NCBI GenBank assembly: GCA_031284585.1
Contig: JAITXT010000019.1
Coordinates: forward strand, 21,208-85,207
Direction: 5' to 3'
Length of the DNA stretch: 64,000 nt
Origin: Acholeplasmatales bacterium
Lineage (GTDB): Bacteria > Bacillota_I > Bacilli_A > Acholeplasmatales > Acholeplasmataceae
The notes beneath the pieces are model-generated. The model saw only the letters and a program-made list of their open reading frames with translations. It made no database searches and was not told where the DNA came from. This document shows, piece by piece, positions 25,250 through 34,000 of this stretch (positions are counted from its first letter, which is position 1; every line of letters starts with the position of its first letter). A program made the position numbers and the translations under genes.

Positions 25250-25823
25250 GTCTTATCAAAATGAATTTTTTTGTAATAGTTTTTTAAGTAACGAAAAAGA
25301 GGTTACAAGGATTACAGTGAGTGGGACAAAAAAATATCTTCTTTTACTAGATGACAGGAAAACTCATGATTTAACACTTTTATTTGATATCAAAGAAAAT
25401 AGTAGTTTACTCTTAAAATTATTTATTAGTTCAAGTTCTAAAATAAATATTTTTATAAATCATGAAGGTATGAAATCAATAAGTAACATTCATGCTAATA
25501 TGATTGCTAAAAATGAAACTATTGATGTTAAAGTCACATCTAGAATTAATGAGGGAATTAAATTTTGTGAAACTCATGAATACTTAAAAGGAATAATTAC
25601 CGGTAAAGGAAAAATCAACCACTTTCCAATCTTAGATATTTTTGATAATGATAACATTGGAAGTCATTCCTCAGCCATCGGGCATTTTGATATTGAAACT
25701 TTGTTTTATTTAAATTCACGTGGTTTATCTAATAGAAAAGCTATAAAATTATTATATAATTCTTATAAAAATGAAATCCTGGATGGATTTAATTACCGTA
25801 GTCTTAAAAAGGAGGGTGCCTGA
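25239..25823 (+). CDS. sufD: half-length SufD-like Fe-S scaffold protein
   Basis: Only about 194 residues long, against about 420-440 for usual SufD. What remains is the C-terminal part of the beta-helix core and the terminal helices: SHSSAIGHFDIETLFYLNSR followed by GLSNRKAIKLL matches the SufB/SufD tail, and the His in SHSSA sits where SufD has its conserved cluster-site His. The N-terminal helical domain and most of the beta-helix are absent, and I see no leftover coding frame upstream because sufC ends inside its start. Start: ATG at 25239, five bases after GAGGG (a TTG three bases earlier is possible). It keeps position, frame and overlap in the operon, so it is probably functional in a reduced SufBCD complex. 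Confidence 0.75.
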   Translation: MEFKSYQNEFFCNSFLSNEKEVTRITVSGTKKYLLLLDDRKTHDLTLLFDIKENSSLLLKLFISSSSKINIFINHEGMKSISNIHANMIAKNETIDVKVTSRINEGIKFCETHEYLKGIITGKGKINHFPILDIFDNDNIGSHSSAIGHFDIETLFYLNSRGLSNRKAIKLLYNSYKNEILDGFNYRSLKKEGA

Positions 25824-25825
25824 AA

Positions 25826-27025
25826 ATGAATTATAGAAAATATTTTCCAATTTATAAAAAGAATGAGGACTTAGTATATTTAGATTCTTCAGCAACCGCA
25901 TTAAAGCTAAAATCTGTTATTGATAAAGAAACTACGTTCTTGCGAGAAAATGGAACTAGTTCTCATTCCGCAGGTTATGAACTTTCTACTGGTGCCCTTC
26001 AAGATATGGAAAAATCAAGAAATTTGGTTGCTAAATATCTAAATACTAATCCTAAAAATATTATCTTTACAAAAGGAACGACTGAATCTATTAATATTAT
26101 TATGAATGGACTTGAAGATTATATAAATGAAAATGATGAAATAATATCTAGTCCTCTAGACCATCATTCACTCTTAATGCCTGTTGGAAAACTTTGTAAG
26201 AAAAAGAAAGCTATTAATAAATTTATTAATTTAACAGATAATGAAATTACTATCACTGAAGCTGCACTTCAAATTACAAAGAAAACTAAAATTATTGCTA
26301 TTACGCATGTCTCTAATGCTCTTGGAGTTACAACTCCAATTAAAGAAATCACTAAAATTGCTCATAAAAATAATATATTGGTTGTCCTAGATTGTGCTCA
26401 AAGTGTTCCTCATATGCGTCTTGATACAAAAGATTTAGATGTTGATTTTCTAGCTTTTTCTTTTCACAAAATATTTGGTCCTTTCGGAGTGGGTGTACTA
26501 TACGGAAAAGACACGGCTCTTGAATTAATAAAACCTCTTAACCTAGGGGGAGGGATGGTCTATGAGTTCTTGAAAGATGGGGAGTCACTTTACAAAGAAA
26601 TTCCTTATTCTTTTGAGGGAGGAACTCCTAATGTATCTGGAATAATAGCAGCAAGCGAATCTATTCTTTTTTTGGATAGTCTTGATTTTGAGACTAAGAA
26701 CAAAGAAATTGAGGCTTTAAGTATTTATGCAGTCGAAGAATTGAAAAAAATTAAAGAAGTAACTATCTATAACAAAGGAGAACTAGGAATCATTAATTTT
26801 AATGTGAGAGGGATTCATTGTCATGATATTCAAACTTTTTTAAGTAGTTATAATATTTCCGTAAGAGCAGGGCATCACTGTGCTAGTCTTGTCATGAAAC
26901 ATTTAAATATTCTTACAAGTTTAAGAGTTTCTATTCAAATATATAACACTAAATTAGATATAGATATCTTTATTTCCAAAATAAAAGAAGCTATTATATA
27001 TTTTAATAGATATGAGGAGAAATAA
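25826..27025 (+). CDS. sufS: cysteine desulfurase SufS
   Basis: A 399-residue PLP enzyme that removes sulfur from cysteine for cluster building. The family start YFPIYKKNEDLVYLDSSATA, the GTTESIN segment, the PLP Lys215 in SFHKIFGPFGVG, and the persulfide Cys352 in RAGHHCASLVMKHL are all present. Group II (SufS) is indicated by the motif around the Cys and by the operon. It starts two bases after sufD's TGA behind GGAGGGTG. Confidence 0.95.
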   Translation: MNYRKYFPIYKKNEDLVYLDSSATALKLKSVIDKETTFLRENGTSSHSAGYELSTGALQDMEKSRNLVAKYLNTNPKNIIFTKGTTESINIIMNGLEDYINENDEIISSPLDHHSLLMPVGKLCKKKKAINKFINLTDNEITITEAALQITKKTKIIAITHVSNALGVTTPIKEITKIAHKNNILVVLDCAQSVPHMRLDTKDLDVDFLAFSFHKIFGPFGVGVLYGKDTALELIKPLNLGGGMVYEFLKDGESLYKEIPYSFEGGTPNVSGIIAASESILFLDSLDFETKNKEIEALSIYAVEELKKIKEVTIYNKGELGIINFNVRGIHCHDIQTFLSSYNISVRAGHHCASLVMKHLNILTSLRVSIQIYNTKLDIDIFISKIKEAIIYFNRYEEK

Positions 27026-27027
27026 TT

Positions 27028-27453
27028 ATGGATTTAGATAGTTTATTTAAACAAGTAATATTAGAACACTATAAAAATCCTTTAAATAAGGGATTAATTA
27101 ACGATAACTCTTATATTTCGTCATCTTTTAAAAATCCATCTTGTGGCGATCAACTTACTTTACAGATAAAAGTTCAAGATGATACAATTATAGATTGTCG
27201 TCATGATGGATCAGGATGTTCAATTTGTTGTGCAAGTGCCTCAATATTATCTGATGTTATTAAAAATAAGAATGTGACACAAGCTAAAAAAATGATCGAT
27301 GAATTTTCAAGACTTGTTTTAGGTGAAAAAGTTGATCCAAATATCTTAAATGGTGAAGTTCTTGCTTTTAGTTCCATTTCAACTTTTCCAGCAAGAATAA
27401 AATGTGCGACCTTATCTTGGAAGAGTTTAGAAAAAGGTCTTGGAGAAATTTAA
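27028..27453 (+). CDS. sufU: SufU sulfur-transfer protein
   Basis: A 141-residue SufU, the zinc-dependent partner that takes the persulfide from SufS in Gram-positive bacteria. The ligands are in place: Cys39 and Asp41 (NPSCGD), Cys64 ([12 protein letters not shown]) and Cys126 (RIKCATLSW). The two extra cysteines at 67 and 68 next to Cys64 are unusual. Starts two bases after sufS. Confidence 0.93.
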   Translation: MDLDSLFKQVILEHYKNPLNKGLINDNSYISSSFKNPSCGDQLTLQIKVQDDTIIDCRHDGSGCSICCASASILSDVIKNKNVTQAKKMIDEFSRLVLGEKVDPNILNGEVLAFSSISTFPARIKCATLSWKSLEKGLGEI

Positions 27454-27454
27454 T

Positions 27455-28819
27455 ATGAACATTGATTCAATTAAAACAAAACCTTTATTAGAATTTGACA
27501 AAGGTATAAGTTTAGAAAAAGTTAAATTAATAAGCGTTTTAAAGAACGAGCCACTTTGGATGTATGAATTAAGAGTTAAAAGTTATTCAAATTTTAAGAA
27601 ATTAAAAAATCCTAAATGGGGAGTTAATTTACAAGACTTAGATTTTAGTAAATATACCTATTTTAAAAGAGAAGTTGATAAAGTGAAATCATCCTGGGAA
27701 GATGTACCATCTAATATTAAAGATACTTTTGAAAGATTAGGAATTCCTGAAGCAGAACGTGAATTTTTAGCTGGTGTTTCTACTCAATTTGAAAGTGAAG
27801 TAGTATATCATTCAGAGACTATTGAATTAGAAAAAAAAGGTGTCATATTTTTAGACGCTGATACAGCCTTACAAAAACACGAAGAATTATTTAAAAAATA
27901 TTTCTCTAAATTAGTAGCAATTGATGATAATAAGTATGCAGCCCTTAATTCTAGTTGTTGGAGTGGGGGAAGTTTTATTTATGTTCCTAAAGGTGTTAAG
28001 TTAGAAAAACCTTTACAATCATATTTTAGAATTAATGCTAATCGAATGGGACAGTTTGAAAGAACTTTAATAATTGTAGATGATGATGCTAGCCTATCTT
28101 ACATAGAAGGTTGTACAGCTCCTATTTATAGTGATTCTAGTCTTCATGCAGCAGTTGTTGAAATATATGTCGGAAAAAATGCTAAATGCAGATATACTAC
28201 TATTCAAAATTGGTCTAATGATGTCATTAATTTAGTTACTAAGAGAGCAATTGTAGATGATTTCGGAACCATGGAATGGATAGATGGGAATATTGGCAGT
28301 GGAATTAATATGAAGTACCCTGCTTGTATTTTAAAAGGTGATTATGCGAAAGGACTTACAATTTCTATTGCTTTTGCAGGAAAAGGTCAAATTCAAGATG
28401 CAGGATGCAAAATGATTCATCTTGGAAAAAATACTAGTAGCAATATCATTGCCAAATCAGTCGCAAAAGATTCTGGTATAGTAAATTACCGTGGTCTAGT
28501 TAAAATTGATGAGAAGGCAACTAATTCTAAGAGTCATATTGAGTGTGATACTTTATTATTAGATGATATTAGTAAGAGTTCTACTATTCCTTCTAATATT
28601 GTATTAAATAATAATTCTGAAGTTGAGCATGAAGCAACTGTTTCAAAAATATCCATTGAACAATTATTTTATTTAGAGAGTAGAGGTCTTAGTGAGATAG
28701 AAGCAAATGAGGTTATCGTCATGGGATTTCTTGAACCATTTAGTCGTGAACTTCCTATGGAATATGCAGTAGAACTAAATAGACTTATTAAATTAGATAT
28801 GTCTAAAAGTACTTTCTAA
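27455..28819 (+). CDS. sufB: Fe-S cluster scaffold protein SufB
   Basis: A full-length SufB (454 residues). The N-terminal region carries the [20 protein letters not shown] signature, and the beta-helix includes [17 protein letters not shown] and [19 protein letters not shown]. The catalytic core region has Cys364 (HIECDTLLL), matching the essential Cys405 of E. coli SufB, and [20 protein letters not shown] for the C-terminal Glu. I chose the ATG at 27455 because it follows GGAGAA at the end of sufU; an in-frame ATG at 27440 lies within sufU and has no site. Its stop overlaps the next gene by one base. Confidence 0.95.
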   Translation: MNIDSIKTKPLLEFDKGISLEKVKLISVLKNEPLWMYELRVKSYSNFKKLKNPKWGVNLQDLDFSKYTYFKREVDKVKSSWEDVPSNIKDTFERLGIPEAEREFLAGVSTQFESEVVYHSETIELEKKGVIFLDADTALQKHEELFKKYFSKLVAIDDNKYAALNSSCWSGGSFIYVPKGVKLEKPLQSYFRINANRMGQFERTLIIVDDDASLSYIEGCTAPIYSDSSLHAAVVEIYVGKNAKCRYTTIQNWSNDVINLVTKRAIVDDFGTMEWIDGNIGSGINMKYPACILKGDYAKGLTISIAFAGKGQIQDAGCKMIHLGKNTSSNIIAKSVAKDSGIVNYRGLVKIDEKATNSKSHIECDTLLLDDISKSSTIPSNIVLNNNSEVEHEATVSKISIEQLFYLESRGLSEIEANEVIVMGFLEPFSRELPMEYAVELNRLIKLDMSKSTF

Positions 28820-29412
28820 TGTATTCATATCTTTTAATTTGTTTTGATAAAAATTTAAATGAATTAATAATAAATGATTCAATTAATATGATTGAAGGTT
28901 TTCTTGATGTAAGATTATCTAAAAAAATAGATAATCTTTACTTTCTTTCTTTTTTTATCACAGAAAATTATTCTGAAATAGTTGAATTTATTAATTCTTT
29001 AACTCAGGACTTATTAATTAGATCTTCATTCTTTATTTCTAAAAAGAAAAAAGATAGTTTATTTTCAGAAAGTAATGCCTCTTTTGTAATTGATAACTTT
29101 CCTAGTATTCTAAATTTTCAAAAAATTATTTATGATGAAAATGATTTAATCGAAAATTATTCTAAATTTGATAGTTTTAATTTAAAGAATTATATTTTTG
29201 GAAAATTTGTTACAGACCGCGATATGAAACATAGTATTTATGCATTCCTTAAAAATTCTCTTAATTCATCAAAAACAGCAAGTTTAATTTATATGCATAG
29301 AAATACCCTAGATATGAGAATTTCTAAATTTGAAAGAGAAACTGGTTACAATTTAAGGGACTTTGTTGATTGTTTTTATATTTTTTCTCTTATTAAGGAT
29401 GAATTTAAATGA
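28819..29412 (+). CDS. PucR-like C-terminal HTH protein, last gene of the SUF operon
   Basis: A 197-residue protein with no recognised N-terminal domain. The last ~70 residues look like the PucR C-terminal HTH (HTH_30): SLNSSKTASLIYMHRNTLDM followed by RISKFERETGYNLRDFVD matches the family pattern in which a helix-turn-helix with HRNTLxxRI precedes a tyrosine/leucine-rich helix. The N-terminal 120 residues are alternating short strands and helices with many Ser, Phe and Asn. Its ATG overlaps the stop of sufB, so it is translated with the Fe-S genes. An autoregulator or Fe-S-linked regulator is a reasonable guess, but there is no conserved cysteine set to bind a cluster. It uses TGA as stop. 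Confidence 0.6.
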   Translation: MYSYLLICFDKNLNELIINDSINMIEGFLDVRLSKKIDNLYFLSFFITENYSEIVEFINSLTQDLLIRSSFFISKKKKDSLFSESNASFVIDNFPSILNFQKIIYDENDLIENYSKFDSFNLKNYIFGKFVTDRDMKHSIYAFLKNSLNSSKTASLIYMHRNTLDMRISKFERETGYNLRDFVDCFYIFSLIKDEFK

Positions 29413-29432
29413 AAATATATGCATTATGCACA

Positions 29433-29461
29433 TTGCAATTATCGTTAAATAATTGTATAAT
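29433..29461 (+). promoter_or_regulatory. strong sigma-A promoter of the sugar ATPase gene
   Basis: TTGCAA at 29433-29438, a 17-base spacer, and TATAAT at 29456-29461, followed by AAAGGATGG and ATG at 29483. This is the best-matched sigma-A promoter in the window together with that of rpsD. Confidence 0.75.
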
Positions 29462-29482
29462 TTTTAAAAAGGATGGAAAAAT

Positions 29483-30850
29483 ATGGCTACTTTACAATTA
29501 AAAAATATTAATAAAATATATCCAAATGGAGTTCAAGCAGTGTTTGATTTTAATTTAGAAATCAAAGATAAGGAATTTATAGTATTTGTTGGACCTTCTG
29601 GTTGTGGAAAAACTACTACTCTTAGAATGATTGCAGGTTTAGAGGAAATATCTTCAGGAGATTTATATATTGATGAATTACTAGTTAATGATGTAGCTCC
29701 TAAAGATAGAAATATCGCAATGGTTTTCCAAAGTTATGCTCTTTATCCTCATATGACTGTTTTTGATAATATGGCATTTGGATTAAAGATTAGAAAAGTT
29801 CCAAAAACAGAAATTCAAACAAAAGTAATGGCTGCAGCTGAGATACTAGGTCTTGTACCTTATTTAAAAAGAAAACCAAGTGCTTTATCTGGTGGTCAAA
29901 AACAGCGAGTTGCCTTAGGTAGAGCAATCGTTAGACAAGCAAAAGTATTCTTAATGGATGAACCTTTAAGTAATTTGGATGCTAAACTAAGAGTTCAAAT
30001 GAGAGCAGAATTAATTAAATTACATAATAGAATTGAAACTACAACAATTTATGTAACTCATGACCAAATTGAAGCTATGACTATGGCTAGTAGAATTGTG
30101 GTTATGAAAGATGGATATATTCAACAAATTGGTGCTCCAAAAGAGATATACGATTACCCTACTAATATGTTTGTTGCAGGATTTATAGGAACTCCACCAA
30201 TGAATTTCATAAGAGGTACAGTTGATAAAAAAGGAAATTTTAATATTGTAAATATAGTTGTAAATACTAGAGATAATGTTTTAAAGTTAAATAAAGTTGT
30301 TGATATAGCAAAAGAAAATATTCTAAAACTAAATAAAGATCTTGTTTCCTTAGAATCTAGAAAATCTATCCTTGAGGGAGAAGAATTAAAAAAACTCAAA
30401 CTTGAAATTGAAAATTTAAAACAAACAATTAAAAAAGAAGATGCATCTTTACTTCAAGCAGAAATTTCTCTTAAAGATGCAACTACTGAATTTGAAAAAG
30501 TTGTAACAAGAGAAACTGAAAGTGATAAATTTATTACTATTCCTCTTGATAAATTTGAATTACTTAAAGCAAATGGTTACATTGGAAAAGAAGTAGTTTT
30601 AGGAATTCGTCCAGAAGATATTAAAGATAGATCAGGAGAGGAAAGATCATCATCTTCTCTAGATATTAACGTGGATGTTGCTGAATTATTAGGAGCTGAA
30701 ACAAATATTTATACTACAATTGGAGGTTCTAGTATTTGTGCTAGTGTTGCTGCTAGATCTAATGTAAGAATTGGAGATAAATTAACATTTGAATTAGATT
30801 TATCAAAGAGTCATTTCTTTGATAGTGAAACTGAACAAAGAATTAAATAA
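29483..30850 (+). CDS. MsmK/UgpC-type sugar ABC transporter ATPase with coiled-coil insertion
   Basis: A 455-residue ATP-binding subunit for carbohydrate importers of the MalK/MsmK/UgpC class. Walker [11 protein letters not shown], signature [14 protein letters not shown], Walker [17 protein letters not shown] and switch His in [13 protein letters not shown] are intact, followed by the family motif [12 protein letters not shown]. In the regulatory domain the usual short loop is replaced by a Lys/Glu/Leu-rich coiled-coil of about 85 residues (about 260-345), after which ITIPLDKFE and [17 protein letters not shown] resume the normal fold. Normal length would be about 370. No permease or binding-protein gene is nearby, so it probably serves several distant sugar importers, as MsmK does elsewhere. 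Confidence 0.9.
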   Translation: MATLQLKNINKIYPNGVQAVFDFNLEIKDKEFIVFVGPSGCGKTTTLRMIAGLEEISSGDLYIDELLVNDVAPKDRNIAMVFQSYALYPHMTVFDNMAFGLKIRKVPKTEIQTKVMAAAEILGLVPYLKRKPSALSGGQKQRVALGRAIVRQAKVFLMDEPLSNLDAKLRVQMRAELIKLHNRIETTTIYVTHDQIEAMTMASRIVVMKDGYIQQIGAPKEIYDYPTNMFVAGFIGTPPMNFIRGTVDKKGNFNIVNIVVNTRDNVLKLNKVVDIAKENILKLNKDLVSLESRKSILEGEELKKLKLEIENLKQTIKKEDASLLQAEISLKDATTEFEKVVTRETESDKFITIPLDKFELLKANGYIGKEVVLGIRPEDIKDRSGEERSSSSLDINVDVAELLGAETNIYTTIGGSSICASVAARSNVRIGDKLTFELDLSKSHFFDSETEQRIK

Positions 30851-30860
30851 ATTTTTATAG

Positions 30861-30886
30861 AAAAAGACTTTTTTAAGTCTTTTTTT
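30861..30886 (+). terminator. intrinsic terminator after the sugar ATPase gene
   Basis: AAAAAGACTT and AAGTCTTTTT pair around TTTT, ending in seven T. It begins about ten bases after the stop codon. Confidence 0.8.
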
Positions 30887-31024
30887 AATGAAAAGTTATT
30901 AATTATAAAAAAAGTATTAAAGTATTAGAAAAACTGGATAATTGATTAATTTTTTTTGAAAAAACACCTAATTTATGGTAATTTTAAGATATTTTTCTTT
31001 AATTTACGTAAAAAAAGTGCATAT

Positions 31025-31055
31025 TTAACAAATAAAAAAATATTTACTATATAAT
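31025..31055 (+). promoter_or_regulatory. possible promoter of the 1535-residue repeat lipoprotein
   Basis: TATAAT at 31050-31055 with TTAACA at 31025-31030, a 19-base spacer that is longer than ideal. GGAGGG follows at the end of the leader just before ATG 31090. The rest of the 30887-31089 gap is A/T-rich with nothing else visible. Confidence 0.35.
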
Positions 31056-31089
31056 TAAATAATATTTTTTAATATGGAGGGAGAAAAAT

Positions 31090-34000
31090 ATGAAAAAAAA
31101 GTTAATGTTTTTATTATTAGTCCTTGTTTCAGTCATTTCTATCGTTGGTTGCCAAACCACAAAAATTGAAATTGATAAGGACGCCCTACTTGCAAGTGCA
31201 AAATCAGAAATAACTGTCCCTACAGAGGCAATTAGTGATTTTACCGTACCTACAAGTGTAAGTGTTGTTCAAAATGATATAATCTACGAGGTCGCAGTTG
31301 CTTGGGTTAGCCATAATGCTGCAATTACTATAAATGGTGGTTCTGCTACAGTAACGAGACCAGGAGAAAATCGTCCAAATGCAACTGGAAATTTGGATGC
31401 TACTATTAGTTTTGAAGGTACTACTGTTACAGCTAGTTTTCCTGTGGTTGTTAGTGCAGTTCCTGAAAATGCTGAATCAGTAGTAGAACTTGCTAGAGAA
31501 CAAGTAGTAGATATTTTAGCGACTGTTAGTGCTACTGAAGTTACTGATTTATCAGCTTATCAAGAATTGGAAATTGAATATCATGATGCTATTAGATTAG
31601 TATCAGTTTCTTTTTCAACTAATGATCTTGTTTATCTAACAGTAGAAGATGGAGTTGTTACTCCTCTTCCTTATGTTGCTGCTCCAAACGTTGGAAATCC
31701 TACAATATTTGCATCTATTTTCTATCAAGGAAAATCTGCAAATGTAAGTAGAGTTATTCCTGTACCTAAACGTCCTGATTCTCCACTTAACATAGAAGTT
31801 AATGGAATAATTGAAGAATATTTACCTACTTTTAATGGTAATGTATTTGAAGATTTATTCCCTTATTTATATGTTGCTGAAGAAGATTATATTATTTCAG
31901 TTGGTCTTCAAAGTATTGAACCTTCTGATTTATTATATTTAGAGATTGAATTACTTGGATTAACAAGAGATGAATTAGTTACTTATTTAGCACAAGTAAC
32001 TGGTACTAAGACTGCTGCATTCTTAGGTGAACATGGATATTCTGAAAAGAATGGTTGGGTATTTAAAGCTGCAGAAGGTGATGATGCTGTTCTTATTTTA
32101 GTTAGAGTTGTTGTAACTTATTGGAGTAATTTACTTACTGTTAACTCTGAATCTACAAGCTTCCCTTATACTACATTAGGAAATATCTTAGGATTTAAAA
32201 TTACTTCTGCTGAATTACCTGCTTATGCATCTGCTACTTACCAAATTCAAGATTTAACTTGGGCTTTTTCAGATGGTCCAATTGGAATTGCTGAACTTGT
32301 TGTTAAAAATGGTGGTCAAGATAGTTTAGATGCTTACGGAGAGGCTTTAGTTGAAGCTGGATTTGTATTTGACCAAGCATCATTTAATAGTAATGGTACA
32401 GTTAGATATTATACACCTGATAATTCTATTTATGTATTATATATTGATGATGATGAAGTTCAAAATGCCGCTGGTAACTTTGTATTTTATATTTTCACAT
32501 GGATAAATAGAGTTTATACTGGATTCCCAACTGAACAAATAGAAAATTTCTTCTATGGTTATGGTGAAGATAATACAATTCCTGAATTCCCTGTTGTAGA
32601 AACAGGAAGTACTTCTTTTGTTGATTATTCTAGTAGTACATATATATTTGATGTTATTTTAAATGACTGGGATCAAGATGATATTGATGCTTATACAGCA
32701 TTACTTGATGCTAGTGAAACTTGGCTACCTGTAAGTATTGGTGGAAGAGTACAATATTATAGCGAAGGTTGGTTACTTTATGTTGGTTATGATTATATAG
32801 CTCCTTATACTGATGTTATTATTGAATTCATATATTATGGAGATTATTATGGACCAGTTGACGAATTTTTTGAATTATTAGGATTATATGCTGATCTTGT
32901 TGAAGTTCCAGCTCCTGTTCTTCCTGAAGTTACAATTGACTCATGGGTTGATGCCGCTGTTCAAGATGATACTTTCTTTAGTATTGATGTTATATTATTC
33001 GTTTATTCTTGGACTGAAGCTGATGTTGAAGCTTATATTGAAGAATTACTTGGTCTAGGTTGGGTTAGAATCTACTTTGGTGGTGGAGAATTCTTCCATG
33101 ATGGTGAATGGTTAGTTCAAGTTGGAGTTGATCAATATGGTATTTATGATGGTTATTTAATTGAAGTTCTATGGTCTGGATTAATTGAAACTCCAGTTGG
33201 TGATTATACTTCATTCCCTGATGGCGAAATTGAGACTTTCTTTGATGAAGAAGGTTTAGTTGTTCCTAGTTATGCAGTTCCAACTACTACAAATGCTGAT
33301 TTAGATACTTTTGCTGATGGAGTTGTTCAATATGCTGTTGTTTCATTATACGATTGGTTTGGTGCTAATTTAAAAGATTATAATACAGTATTAGAAGCTA
33401 CTTATCCTACTTATACTTATAATTCTTTCTTTGGTGCTTATTTCGATGAAACTGGAGAATGGGGTTATGGAGTTAGAGCTGGCTCTAACGGTATTGAATT
33501 TATTATAATTCATTTAACTGCTGGTGGTACTTACTTTGATAGCGAAGCTGTTGAAGCTTTCTTAGGATTAGAAACAGGCACTTTAGAAACTTTAGTTCCT
33601 GCTGTTCTTACTCATGACGGTTTAATCGGCGGAAATAGAGTTAGTGTTGGAGATTGGTCTGATGCTGATGCTACTGCATGGACTACAAGTCTTGTAAATG
33701 ATTACAATTGGGTTTATAATGATGCTACTGGTCTTTATGAAAATGTATCTACTGATTTCAATATTAATGTTTATGTTGATTCATTTAATGAATATATTAT
33801 TCAATTTATAACTACTAATGTTGCATTCTTATTCCCTTATACACAAGTATCTGTAAGTTTAGGTGTTACTGTTGAATGGTTAGTTGCAAATCTTCCATTC
33901 CCTGGTAATGAAAATGTTGCTACATGGGCAGCATATTATAGCGAAGCTTATATTACTGGATTTGGTGTTGCTGAAAGAAATGCTTATATTGCTGTTCTAG

